The translations under genes and the position numbers were made by a program. 6,506 nucleotides of DNA from NCBI GenBank assembly GCA_945870175.1, contig CAMBRJ010000176.1, forward strand, positions 1 to 6,506, in the 5' to 3' direction. The stretch is from Gemmatimonas phototrophica (GTDB taxonomy: Bacteria > Gemmatimonadota > Gemmatimonadetes > Gemmatimonadales > Gemmatimonadaceae). Of this stretch, positions 1 through 6,304 are shown piece after piece; positions within the stretch are counted from its first letter, which is position 1; every line of letters begins with the position of its first letter. Under the pieces are notes generated by a model, which ran no database searches, was not told the DNA's origin, and worked only from the letters and a program-made list of their open reading frames with translations.

Positions 1-684
1 CTCGCGCAACTCGCCCCACGGATTCGAACTCGTGTAGTCGAGCGATCCGCTGTAGTACGCCCGGGTGGCCACCTCGCGATACACGTGGTAGTGTCCGAGT
101 GCCACGTAGCTCCACTGCTCAGCGTGCAGTTCCGCCGGGTCGATTTCGATGGCCGCGCGATCGGCTGGCGCCGCGTGCGCGGGCAGCATGCCGGCAATCT
201 CACCATGCAGCAGCAGCACCGTGTGCTCGTAACCTTCGGGTGGCACGAACGGTGGACGATCGATCCCGGGCACGTCGGGCACCGCCAGCACCGCCAGCGA
301 ACGCCCCGCAAAGGTGAACAGCTCGGCCTTCGCATCGGCGACGTGCACGTCGATCTCACGAAAGAGCCGCAGGATGCACCCCGTTTCCGACGTGCGCGGC
401 GCGTCGTGATTGCCGGCCACCATGACGATCGGCGTATCGGGGAGTCGATCGCGCAAGGCCGAGAAGGTGCGAAAGGCGTGCAAGATCGCCGGGTTCGACG
501 GGCGCACCGTGTGAAACACGTCGCCGCCCACCACAATCAGATCGGGGGCACAGGCAATGATCTGGGCGACCGCCCGCGACACCGTCGCGGCGACATCAGC
601 TTCGCGCTGGTTGATTCCGGTCGGCGTGAGCCGCTGATATTGCCGAAATCCGAGATGGAGATCGCTGAGGTGGACCAAGCGCAT
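1..684 (-). CDS. SbcD/Mre11-type metallophosphoesterase (DNA repair exonuclease), C-terminus cut by window edge
   Basis: The first 228 residues of a calcineurin-like phosphoesterase of the SbcD/Mre11 nuclease family, read leftward from ATG at 684 with no stop before the window edge. The metal-binding motifs appear in family order: DLH (D8, H10) in a SDLHLG context, GGDVFH (D55, H58), GNHD (N92, H93, D94), LLLHGE (H160) and GHYH (H198, H200). These residues normally hold two Mn ions for 3'-5' exonuclease and endonuclease cleavage at DNA ends. SbcD proteins are usually about 380-420 residues, so the missing part should hold the capping and ATPase-contact regions. The start is chosen because MRLVHLSDLHLG is the typical family N-terminus; no clear Shine-Dalgarno is seen. 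It is the last visible gene of the nurA-herA operon, 57 bp after the preceding stop. Another phosphoesterase subfamily is possible, but the repair context favours an Mre11-type nuclease. Confidence 0.88.
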   Translation of the reverse strand, partial: MRLVHLSDLHLGFRQYQRLTPTGINQREADVAATVSRAVAQIIACAPDLIVVGGDVFHTVRPSNPAILHAFRTFSALRDRLPDTPIVMVAGNHDAPRTSETGCILRLFREIDVHVADAKAELFTFAGRSLAVLAVPDVPGIDRPPFVPPEGYEHTVLLLHGEIAGMLPAHAAPADRAAIEIDPAELHAEQWSYVALGHYHVYREVATRAYYSGSLDYTSSNPWGELRE

Positions 685-741
685 GCTGCAAGCTACAGAA
701 GCACGGCGTCCGCTCAAAGCGCGGGACCGCGCGCGTACGGC

Positions 742-1758
742 TCAGCGGATGCGCATGCGCTGCACGATGCGCAGATCGAGCAGCATGGGTCGTGCCGCTT
801 CGGCCGGACCGGGCGTGACCTCGGACTGCACGTCGATCACGGTACGGGCATCGACGATCCAGGCACGGAGCCGATCGAGGACCATGGTGCCGCGCACGGT
901 ACCGGCCGTGACCACGCGCGTCCCCGCCGGGAGCTCACGCGCAGCGCCGTCCCGTCGGAGTTCGCCATCCATCGAGATCCAGGCGTTCCGGCCACCCTGG
1001 GTGAGGGAATCGAGGCGGAATCGCGTGCGCACCACGCCATCGGCGCGATAGCCGCTGAGGGGGAGCGACGGGAGCACGATGTCACGCTCCCAGCGCTCGC
1101 CCACGCGGACCGCATGGTCGGGCAGCAGTGCCGGCATCGAGGCCAGTGTCGCCCCGAGTTCCATCGCGCCCGGAGGGGGATCGCTCACCCGCATGGCTCC
1201 ATCGGGCGTCACGCGCACGCGCACCTGCCGCCCGTCGGCGGGAAGGGGGAGCATCTCGGGTCGCCCCTGCTCGGCGGCCGCGCCGGCCCACATGGCCATC
1301 GAGTCGGTGGTGGCCAGCAAGGTCGTGATCGACAGATCGCTGGCCTCGACCAGTGAGTGCGCGTACATCACGAGCTTCGTGACGCGAAGCGAGGCACGCG
1401 CGCGACGCGGCCCGTACTCCGGCGACTTGGAGGCCGGCGGCGGCGTCCCGCCGGCACGACGCCCGTCGATGCCAGCGCCCGAGCCAACGGGCGGCACCGA
1501 CGAGTCCGTGTCGCGGCCACCCATCTCGATGGTCTGCTCCATCTGCAGACGCAGGGTATCACCGACGCGCGGTCGAACAATGAGCGACACCCCATCGGGG
1601 CCGGCCCGCATGGACTGCGCGGAGAGCACCGGCGCGACGGCGCACACGCAGACGCACACGAGCGCGCCGATGGGCGCGCACGCGAGCGCGCAGGGGGTGG
1701 CGAGGAGGCGGCACACCCGCGCGAACAGCCACCCGCGGTCGTCGATCGCCGACATCAT
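742..1758 (-). CDS. Exported protein of unknown function, DUF6263-like
   Basis: A 338-residue protein with an N-terminal signal peptide. Basic residues around R14-R17 are followed by a hydrophobic stretch from about 18 to 45, unusually rich in cysteine (C23, C27, C35, C37, C39), and a probable cleavage after LSA47 before Q48. Residues about 81-120 are Gly/Pro/Ser-rich and probably disordered. The rest alternates like beta strands and includes VRVGERWERDIVLP (217-230), a pattern I associate with the DUF6263 family; that assignment is from memory of the pattern and tentative. No catalytic motif is visible, and it probably acts in the periplasm or at the cell surface. Its ATG overlaps the TGA of the upstream herA-like gene by 4 bp (ATGA), so it is probably translationally coupled to a cytoplasmic DNA-processing ATPase, which is odd. 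A second ATG at 1755 would also be coupled. Confidence 0.85.
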   Translation of the reverse strand: MMSAIDDRGWLFARVCRLLATPCALACAPIGALVCVCVCAVAPVLSAQSMRAGPDGVSLIVRPRVGDTLRLQMEQTIEMGGRDTDSSVPPVGSGAGIDGRRAGGTPPPASKSPEYGPRRARASLRVTKLVMYAHSLVEASDLSITTLLATTDSMAMWAGAAAEQGRPEMLPLPADGRQVRVRVTPDGAMRVSDPPPGAMELGATLASMPALLPDHAVRVGERWERDIVLPSLPLSGYRADGVVRTRFRLDSLTQGGRNAWISMDGELRRDGAARELPAGTRVVTAGTVRGTMVLDRLRAWIVDARTVIDVQSEVTPGPAEAARPMLLDLRIVQRMRIR

Positions 1759-3800
1759 CCGCCGTATTCGTCGGGCGAAAAGGAGCGAAGCGCGCGCGGA
1801 CGGGGCGTCACCGCTTCCACGTCGCTGGCGGTCGGGCGGGCACGACGCGCCAGTTCACGCGTGAAGGCGCGCTTGACATCGTCGGGCCGCGTGCGCACGA
1901 CGGCATTGCGCGCGGCCAGCACGACCGGCTCGTCGTACAGCAGAATCGTTTGCTGGACGAAGCCGAGGTCGATGGTCTCGTCGAGGCGACGCAGCTCGCG
2001 CGTGACCGCTTGCGCGAGCGTCGGCTCCGGCGCTTGCGGAAAGCGTTCGACGCCCTCGCGGCCGGACATCACGGCGGGACGCGGAAAGCGCACGAAGACC
2101 GGCTGCGTGAAATGCGGATGACGCACCATGAGTTGTCCCTTGTCGAGCGTGGCCATGCGCGCCTTGATGGCCGGGCTCAACACCTGATAGCCCGGCGAGG
2201 CCAATTCATCGCCATCCATGCGCCCGTACAGCGCGGTGCCGGCGTTGCCGGTCACGCGACGATGTACCTGCGAACGGAATTGCTGGGCGCCAAAGAGCAC
2301 GAGCCCGAGGTACCGCCCACGTTCGGCGATGTCGAGCAGCATTTTGCGGACATAGGTATCGGGACCATCATGCGGCGCATACTTGTTGAGCTCATCGACG
2401 AAGACGATGACGTGATCGACGCCGAGTTCCCGCCGCTCGAGTTGTTCACGCAGACGGGACACCACGCGGGCGAAGACCAGATCCTGCGCGTCTTCCTCCA
2501 CGTTGGCGACATCGACCACGTACACCGCGCGATCCACAAAGCTCCCGAAGGGCAGATCCGACACAGCGCCATCGTCGGTCACCAGCCCCGCGCAGCGAGT
2601 GGACAGATTGGACAGCCGATTCCGGACTTTGCGCACGGTGGCCGCGTGATGGGTGCGCCAGGTGTCGCCGCTGGAGTCCTCCAGCTTGCGGAGCACATCC
2701 CGGAACCAGGCGTCGAGATCGGCGAATGACTGCACGCGGTGCGTGCGCGAGAAGCCCGACTCTTCGAAGTCCTTACCGACGACGCGCTCGCGGATGAAAT
2801 CGATGAGCGCGTCCGCTTTCGCATCGAGGTCGTCCTTGTTCAACAACACCTCAGCGAACTGCAGCACTTCACCGAGTCCCCACGTGAGCGGTGTCACACT
2901 ATCGACGAGCGCGGGATGCGAACGCAGCGTGTTCAGCGCGAATCCGCGGGCGGTGAACGGCGCGAAGTAGCGCACGTCCTGAAACGGCGTCGGTGGCACA
3001 CCGAGCATCTCATACATCTCGAGATCGGCCGGCTCGAGTTTGCCCGGCTGATCGAGGAAGCACAGGTCTGGCCCCTTCACGTTGAAGCAGACCGCCGCCA
3101 CGGTTCCGCGATGGGCGGGGAAGTGCGCGAAGATCGACTGCAGCAGCCACTCGATCGCGCTGGTCTTGGTGGCGAGTCCCGACACCCCGGAAATGTTCAG
3201 GTGCGCGGCCTCGGGTCCCACCAGAAAATCGGCGTCGAGGAAGATCGGCGACCGCATGCCACCGGCCCGATACACGCCCACCGGAATACCGGTGGACGAT
3301 TCACCCGTGATGTAGCCATCCATGCGGAGCGCCACCGCCACATCGGCGTCATCGGCGAGATACACGGCCCCGAGCGGCACGGGCTGCAACGGTTCCTCGG
3401 GGATGTGCCGCAACACCGACGCCGTATACAACCGGATTTCGGTGCGATCGGTGTGCGACAACGGCCCCGCGTGCGGACGGCCATCGTGTCCGAGCACATC
3501 GTGCAGCGGGGACTGGAGATCGCTGTAGCTGAACCCTTCCACCACCACGCCGTACACGCGCGGGATCACGTTCTCCACCGGCGTGCTGCCCTCCACGCGC
3601 ACGATGGTGCCGATCCCGATGGGCGCATCGATCGCGGTCCAGAAATGAAACTCGTGCGGCGTATTGGGCTTTTTCTCGGTCGCGACGACACGACCGAGCG
3701 GCAGCGACAGAGCATCGGGAACAGCGGAAGGCGAGGTCACAGCGTCACGACGAAGAAGGTCAGAGGCCGACGAGCGCATCGAGATACATCTCACAGGCAT
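1755..3800 (-). CDS. herA: HerA-like hexameric ATPase/DNA translocase
   Basis: A 681-residue FtsK/HerA superfamily ATPase. In archaea HerA forms a hexameric ring that binds NurA and drives DNA through it during end resection. Residues about 30-100 fit the beta-rich HAS barrel (start SLPLGRVVA), and the RecA-like core runs from about 185 to 575. The P-loop is GVSGLATKTS (205-214; K212, T213), with Thr where Walker A normally has Gly before Lys. Walker B is VIVFVDE (464-470; D469, E470). GAQQ (504-507) fits the sensor strand, and GNAGTALYGRM follows at 518-528. A helical insert (about 310-400) separates the Walker motifs. The C-terminal tail is Arg-rich. The ATG at 3800 overlaps the nurA end by 41 bp. 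ATG at 3779 (20-bp overlap) or GTG at 3740 (no overlap) are also possible; none has a clear Shine-Dalgarno. The adjacent NurA makes the HerA role likely. DUF87-type ATPases in phage defence are the main alternative. Confidence 0.9.
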   Translation of the reverse strand: MPVRCISMRSSASDLLRRDAVTSPSAVPDALSLPLGRVVATEKKPNTPHEFHFWTAIDAPIGIGTIVRVEGSTPVENVIPRVYGVVVEGFSYSDLQSPLHDVLGHDGRPHAGPLSHTDRTEIRLYTASVLRHIPEEPLQPVPLGAVYLADDADVAVALRMDGYITGESSTGIPVGVYRAGGMRSPIFLDADFLVGPEAAHLNISGVSGLATKTSAIEWLLQSIFAHFPAHRGTVAAVCFNVKGPDLCFLDQPGKLEPADLEMYEMLGVPPTPFQDVRYFAPFTARGFALNTLRSHPALVDSVTPLTWGLGEVLQFAEVLLNKDDLDAKADALIDFIRERVVGKDFEESGFSRTHRVQSFADLDAWFRDVLRKLEDSSGDTWRTHHAATVRKVRNRLSNLSTRCAGLVTDDGAVSDLPFGSFVDRAVYVVDVANVEEDAQDLVFARVVSRLREQLERRELGVDHVIVFVDELNKYAPHDGPDTYVRKMLLDIAERGRYLGLVLFGAQQFRSQVHRRVTGNAGTALYGRMDGDELASPGYQVLSPAIKARMATLDKGQLMVRHPHFTQPVFVRFPRPAVMSGREGVERFPQAPEPTLAQAVTRELRRLDETIDLGFVQQTILLYDEPVVLAARNAVVRTRPDDVKRAFTRELARRARPTASDVEAVTPRPRALRSFSPDEYGG

Positions 3801-4854
3801 GAATGCCGTACGTGAGGGTATCCCATCGCGGATCGGGAAGCGAGAGCGGAGCCCGCTCGGCGAGAATGCCGGCGGAGAGACGGTCGCAGTGCGCGGTCAA
3901 CCGGGCGCGCGCGTCGTCGGTGATCTGATCGGGATCGAGCATGTCCATCGGCGGCGAGATCTCCACACGGACCAGCCCGTGCAGCGGATCGCCGCCCGCC
4001 GTGGCGCGCAGGCGCAGATACCAACTCGCGACGGCGCGACGCGGACGATGGCCGACCAGGAAGGCCGGCGAGCGCTCCTCCGCCTTGAGGGTGAGCACGG
4101 ACTCCACCTGCTCCGCGCTGCCGTACAGCGTGGTGTGCGATTTCACCACGCCGAAGGCGGTGGCCCGTTCGTCCACCGCGAGATTGCCGGAAATGCCGCC
4201 ATCGATCCAGAGCCATCGCGATTCACCGCGACACCACTCGGCCGCGAGACGGCGTTCGAGCCCTTCCCGCTCCAGCGCGACCAGATCGAGCGCTCGGGCG
4301 CGAAGCGCGAACGGATGGACCGGGATCGCCTCGTCCGTGACGTCGGCGGTGATGTCCACCACAGCGACCCCGCTGTCCACCAGTTGGTTCCAGGCCGTCT
4401 CCCCGAGCTTGCCGCGCGAGGCGAAGAGCGCACGACGCAGACTCGGCTCACGCCAGGTCTCGAGGCGCCGCGTCACGCGCTGGCGCACCGCCGCCGCGAC
4501 CGACGCGTAGATGAGCGGTGAGCCGGCGAGGTAGCCCACGACGCGACTCCGCTGCACGCCGTCCAGGAAGGCCGACACCAGTGGTTCGGTCGGCACGTCG
4601 ATTGGGCGCGCACCGGGCACCTCCAGCGGCACGCAGGGCGCCACCGAGGGTGGATCGCTGCGGATGGCGATGCGTTCCAGCGGCGGACCCGTGCCCGCCG
4701 CCACCAGCGCCCGGTCACCGAACAGCTCGCGGAGCGCGCGCAGCGTGCCACGGAGCGAGGCATCGGCGGCGGCCGCGGCGGGAGGGCGTTCATCGATCAC
4801 GAGGGGCACGCTAGCGGGAGAGGCGCCCGCAGACAACGCAGACAACGCAGACAA
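3760..4854 (-). CDS. nurA: NurA-family DNA end-resection nuclease
   Basis: A protein of up to 364 residues with the layout of NurA, a dimeric Mn-dependent nuclease with an RNase H-like fold that resects 5' strands with HerA. Visible motifs are AFLDGVQRSR (95-104; D98, likely first metal ligand), the E-rich helix LEREGLERRLA (194-204), WLWIDGGISGN (214-224; D218), AFGVVKSHTTLY (233-244; K238), and LVRVEISPP (294-302; E298), followed by a C-terminal helix. Spacing and order match the family; residue roles are inferred by analogy. The start is uncertain. The frame is open to a TGA at 4927-4929 but has no ATG. TTG candidates lie at 4854, 4845 and 4836 inside a 9-bp repeat, and GTG candidates at 4809 and 4800. 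None has a strong ribosome site, so the gene may be leaderless or start at a GTG. It is the first gene of the operon and overlaps herA. Confidence 0.85.
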   Translation of the reverse strand: MSALSALSAGASPASVPLVIDERPPAAAAADASLRGTLRALRELFGDRALVAAGTGPPLERIAIRSDPPSVAPCVPLEVPGARPIDVPTEPLVSAFLDGVQRSRVVGYLAGSPLIYASVAAAVRQRVTRRLETWREPSLRRALFASRGKLGETAWNQLVDSGVAVVDITADVTDEAIPVHPFALRARALDLVALEREGLERRLAAEWCRGESRWLWIDGGISGNLAVDERATAFGVVKSHTTLYGSAEQVESVLTLKAEERSPAFLVGHRPRRAVASWYLRLRATAGGDPLHGLVRVEISPPMDMLDPDQITDDARARLTAHCDRLSAGILAERAPLSLPDPRWDTLTYGIHACEMYLDALVGL

Positions 4855-4861
4855 CGCAGAC
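4828..4861. repeat. 9-bp direct tandem repeat (agacaacgc x3 plus partial) at the nurA 5' end
   Basis: Three perfect contiguous copies of agacaacgc occupy 4831-4857, with a partial fourth copy (agac) to 4861 and a matching cgc just before. Read on the minus strand each unit is gcgttgtct, so each one supplies an in-frame TTG and encodes Ser-Ala-Leu in the nurA frame. Gain or loss of a unit would keep the reading frame but change the number of candidate starts and the leader spacing. Confidence 0.9.
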
Positions 4862-4876
4862 CCGCCACGTCGCGCG

Positions 4877-4919
4877 GGACTCCGTTGAGCGCCGATGGTG
4901 GACTTCGGCGCTCCGGTCC
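4877..4919. promoter_or_regulatory. Inverted repeat in the divergent nurA/lipoprotein intergenic region
   Basis: A perfect 9-bp inverted repeat (gagcgccga at 4887-4895, tcggcgctc at 4905-4913) is separated by the 9-nt spacer tggtggact. The arms extend imperfectly outward: ccg (4882-4884) with cgg (4914-4916) and gga (4877-4879) with tcc (4917-4919), each step leaving a 2-nt bulge. It lies between the divergent nurA and exported-protein genes, so it could be an operator for a dimeric regulator or an mRNA hairpin in either 5' leader. No recognisable -10/-35 boxes were found around it. The inverted repeat is seen directly; its role is inferred. Confidence 0.6.
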
Positions 4920-5917
4920 ACGAAACTCACGGGGTGAGACTCTTCCGACCTTTTGCCATCGCTACCCCGCGACTCTGCGGCGTGGCCCTCCGGGCCCTGC
5001 CCTTGGGGCTCGCGCTCCTCGGGGCCGCCTGCGACACCACGGAGCGTGTGAAGAACGCGCTCAGGACCGACCAGGGGGACCCCGTCTGGCAGGGCGACAG
5101 CACGCTGCTCGCCCGCCATCCTGACGTCCTGTTCCGCGTCACGCGCGACAGCGCCGGGGCTCGTGTCGTCCCCTTGGCCACGTTGGGACCGCAGGGATTC
5201 CGCTTGCTCACCTTGAGCGATCGCGGTTGGCGCTCGTTCGATCTCGACTACCTGGTCGGCGGGAAACCGTTCACGCCGTACCGCGGCGGGCGGGCGCTGC
5301 CGCCCGTCACGTCGATGCGCGGCATGTGGGAGGGCGCTCCGCTCGATACGATCCGCGGCTGTTCGATCCTGCTGCCCGGTGCGCTGACCACGATCCCCAA
5401 TGGCGTGGAGCTGTTCACCAGTGGCCGGCGTCCGCCGCTCACGCCGGTCACGCCGCTGTCGGCGGGGGAGTTGCAGACCGCGATCGACGCCATTCCCACC
5501 TTGATCGCACCGGCGGCCGGCATCGCGATGTCGATGCTGCCGCGCTACCGGCGGGACGTCTACGTCGCGGAGACCGGCAATGGACCGCGGCCCACCATCG
5601 TCGTGGTGTACGATGACCCCGAAGTGGTGGCCGACAGCGTTCGCCAGATGGGCGCGCGGCCCCGTCATCTGGTCGTCGTGCTGGACAAGGGCGTGTACGG
5701 CTACAAGCCGACGTTCACGTATACGACGCTGGGCAACAAGCGCTCACCGCCGCGCTATCGCTATCTCGACCACATCGACGTGGACGACGACGGCAAGTCG
5801 GAGTTGTTCTTCGGCCTCACGATCGCCGCCGCGCCGCTGTACACCATCGTGCTGCGTTATGAAGCGGACGCGTGGCGCGAACTGCTGCGCAACGAACGGC
5901 AACGCTGTCACGCGTGA
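4895..5917 (+). CDS. Predicted lipoprotein/exported protein with a C-terminal DxDxDG calcium-binding-type loop
   Basis: A protein of up to 340 residues that I do not recognise as a named family. From ATG at 4895 the N-terminus is 13 residues longer than a normal signal peptide. GTG at 4934 (V14) gives RLFRPFAIATPRLC, then the hydrophobic segment LRALPLGLALLGAAC ending at C46, a plausible though imperfect lipobox (Gly at -3). I favour the GTG because the ATG sits at the edge of a strong inverted repeat and precedes the signal peptide, but the ATG cannot be excluded. Residues about 75-280 look beta-rich without catalytic motifs. D295-V-D-D-D299-G-K-S-E303 is a classic DxDxDGxxE calcium loop followed by LFFG, as in FG-GAP/VCBS-type repeats (often D-x-D-x-D-G-x-x-E/D-L). 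It is probably anchored in the outer membrane or released outside the cytoplasm. It is divergent from nurA, and its stop falls in the first unit of a heptamer array. Confidence 0.8.
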   Translation: MVDFGAPVHETHGVRLFRPFAIATPRLCGVALRALPLGLALLGAACDTTERVKNALRTDQGDPVWQGDSTLLARHPDVLFRVTRDSAGARVVPLATLGPQGFRLLTLSDRGWRSFDLDYLVGGKPFTPYRGGRALPPVTSMRGMWEGAPLDTIRGCSILLPGALTTIPNGVELFTSGRRPPLTPVTPLSAGELQTAIDAIPTLIAPAAGIAMSMLPRYRRDVYVAETGNGPRPTIVVVYDDPEVVADSVRQMGARPRHLVVVLDKGVYGYKPTFTYTTLGNKRSPPRYRYLDHIDVDDDGKSELFFGLTIAAAPLYTIVLRYEADAWRELLRNERQRCHA

Positions 5918-5962
5918 TGCGTGATGCGTGATGCGTGATGCGTGATGCGTGATGCGTGATGC
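5912..5962. repeat. Heptamer tandem array (gcgtgat x7 plus gc)
   Basis: Seven perfect contiguous copies of gcgtgat run from 5912 to 5960, followed by gc. The first copy supplies the TGA stop of the rightward gene (5915-5917). The heptamer contains TGA, and 7 is not a multiple of 3, so any three successive units stop all three rightward frames. The leftward strand has no stops in the array. Perfect identity of the units suggests recent slippage or active maintenance. Confidence 0.95.
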
Positions 5963-5968
5963 CCGTGT

Positions 5969-5988
5969 GGGGTCGATTACTCGACCCC
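5969..5988. terminator. Perfect 8-bp hairpin at the convergent junction, possible bidirectional terminator
   Basis: ggggtcga (5969-5976) and tcgacccc (5981-5988) form a perfect 8-bp stem with a 4-nt ttac loop; a T-G wobble could add one more pair. It lies between the rightward exported-protein gene and the leftward RAM-domain gene, whose TAA stop is in the loop. Neither strand has a T run after the stem, so it is not a standard intrinsic terminator. It may act as a barrier, a 3'-end stabiliser, or a factor-assisted terminator for both transcripts. Confidence 0.5.
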
Positions 5989-6255
5989 GATGTCCCACGC
6001 CTGCTCGAGATCGTTCCGGCTGTATGCCCGGAACGCCGTGAGCGTTTGCGTGCGGATGATGCCGGGCACTTTGGCGAACTCCTCGGTGACGACCGTCGCG
6101 ATGCGCTCGAGATCGGGCACGCGGACGATCGCGACGAGATCCCACGCTCCCGACACCGAGTAGACCTCGCTGACACCGTCGATGCCCGCCAGCGCGGTCG
6201 CGCACACGGGGATGGTTTTCGGATCAGCCTGCACCAGTACGATGGTCGTGATCAT
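5977..6255 (-). CDS. Stand-alone Lrp/AsnC effector-binding (RAM) domain protein
   Basis: A 92-residue protein that is entirely an Lrp/AsnC ligand-binding (RAM) domain with no N-terminal helix-turn-helix. The beta-alpha-beta pattern is clear: MITTIVLVQADP, a helix, GIDGVSEVYSVSGAWDLVAIVRV (24-46; the V-S-G-x-x-D-hydrophobic motif characteristic of the family), a helix with DLERIATVVTEEFAKVPGI, and the strand IRTQTLTAFRAY (67-78). Such domains form dimers and larger rings and bind amino acids between subunits. Without a DNA-binding domain it probably modulates another protein or enzyme by sensing an amino acid. Full-length Lrp proteins are about 150 residues, but stand-alone RAM proteins are a known class, so this need not be a truncation. 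The start ATG at 6255 has a GAGG ribosome site 5 nt upstream. It lies 49 bp after an aminotransferase gene in the same direction, which suggests a shared transcript. Confidence 0.9.
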   Translation of the reverse strand: MITTIVLVQADPKTIPVCATALAGIDGVSEVYSVSGAWDLVAIVRVPDLERIATVVTEEFAKVPGIIRTQTLTAFRAYSRNDLEQAWDIGVE

Positions 6256-6260
6256 GATCG

Positions 6261-6264
6261 CCTC
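6261..6264 (-). promoter_or_regulatory. Shine-Dalgarno GAGG for the RAM-domain gene
   Basis: GAGG on the minus strand lies 5 nt before the ATG at 6255 and fixes that start. It is the only clear ribosome site in the window. The start codon also lies inside a 10-bp palindrome (gatcatgatc, 6250-6259). Confidence 0.7.
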
Positions 6265-6304
6265 GAAAACGTGAATAAGTCGCGGATGCCCGTGCCGAGC
6301 CCGC

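Noticed and set aside
719..732. gcgcgg-ga-ccgcgc palindrome in the 57-bp gap before the sbcD-like gene
   Set aside because: The two-base loop is too tight for a stable hairpin as drawn, there is no T run, and such GC palindromes arise easily in this composition.
85..1356. Long rightward open frame (423 codons) opposite the sbcD-like and secreted-protein genes
   Set aside because: It is antisense to two genes with clear family motifs or signal peptide, is His/Arg/Gly-rich in the way of GC-rich shadow frames, and shows no domain.
1630..1695. Alternating gcacacgcagacgcacacg tract as a possible repeat or Z-DNA element
   Set aside because: It encodes the Cys/Val signal peptide of the exported protein and is not a regular tandem array.
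2739..3815. Rightward open frame of 358 codons opposite the herA-like gene
   Set aside because: Its composition (His, Arg, Glu-rich, no hydrophobic core) is typical of the antisense frame of a GC-rich gene, while the minus strand carries intact P-loop and Walker B motifs.
4811..5668. Leftward open frame of 285 codons ending in a VCVVCVVC repeat
   Set aside because: It is antisense to the exported-protein gene; the Cys/Val repeat is only the 9-bp direct repeat read in another frame.
6012..6035. Inverted repeat cgttccgg / ccggaacg with an 8-nt loop
   Set aside because: It lies inside the RAM-domain coding region, has no T run, and needs no explanation beyond coding sequence.
5744..6205. Leftward frames carrying repeated ITHHASR-like peptides
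   Set aside because: They are translations of the heptamer array on a strand without stops, and cross two real genes.
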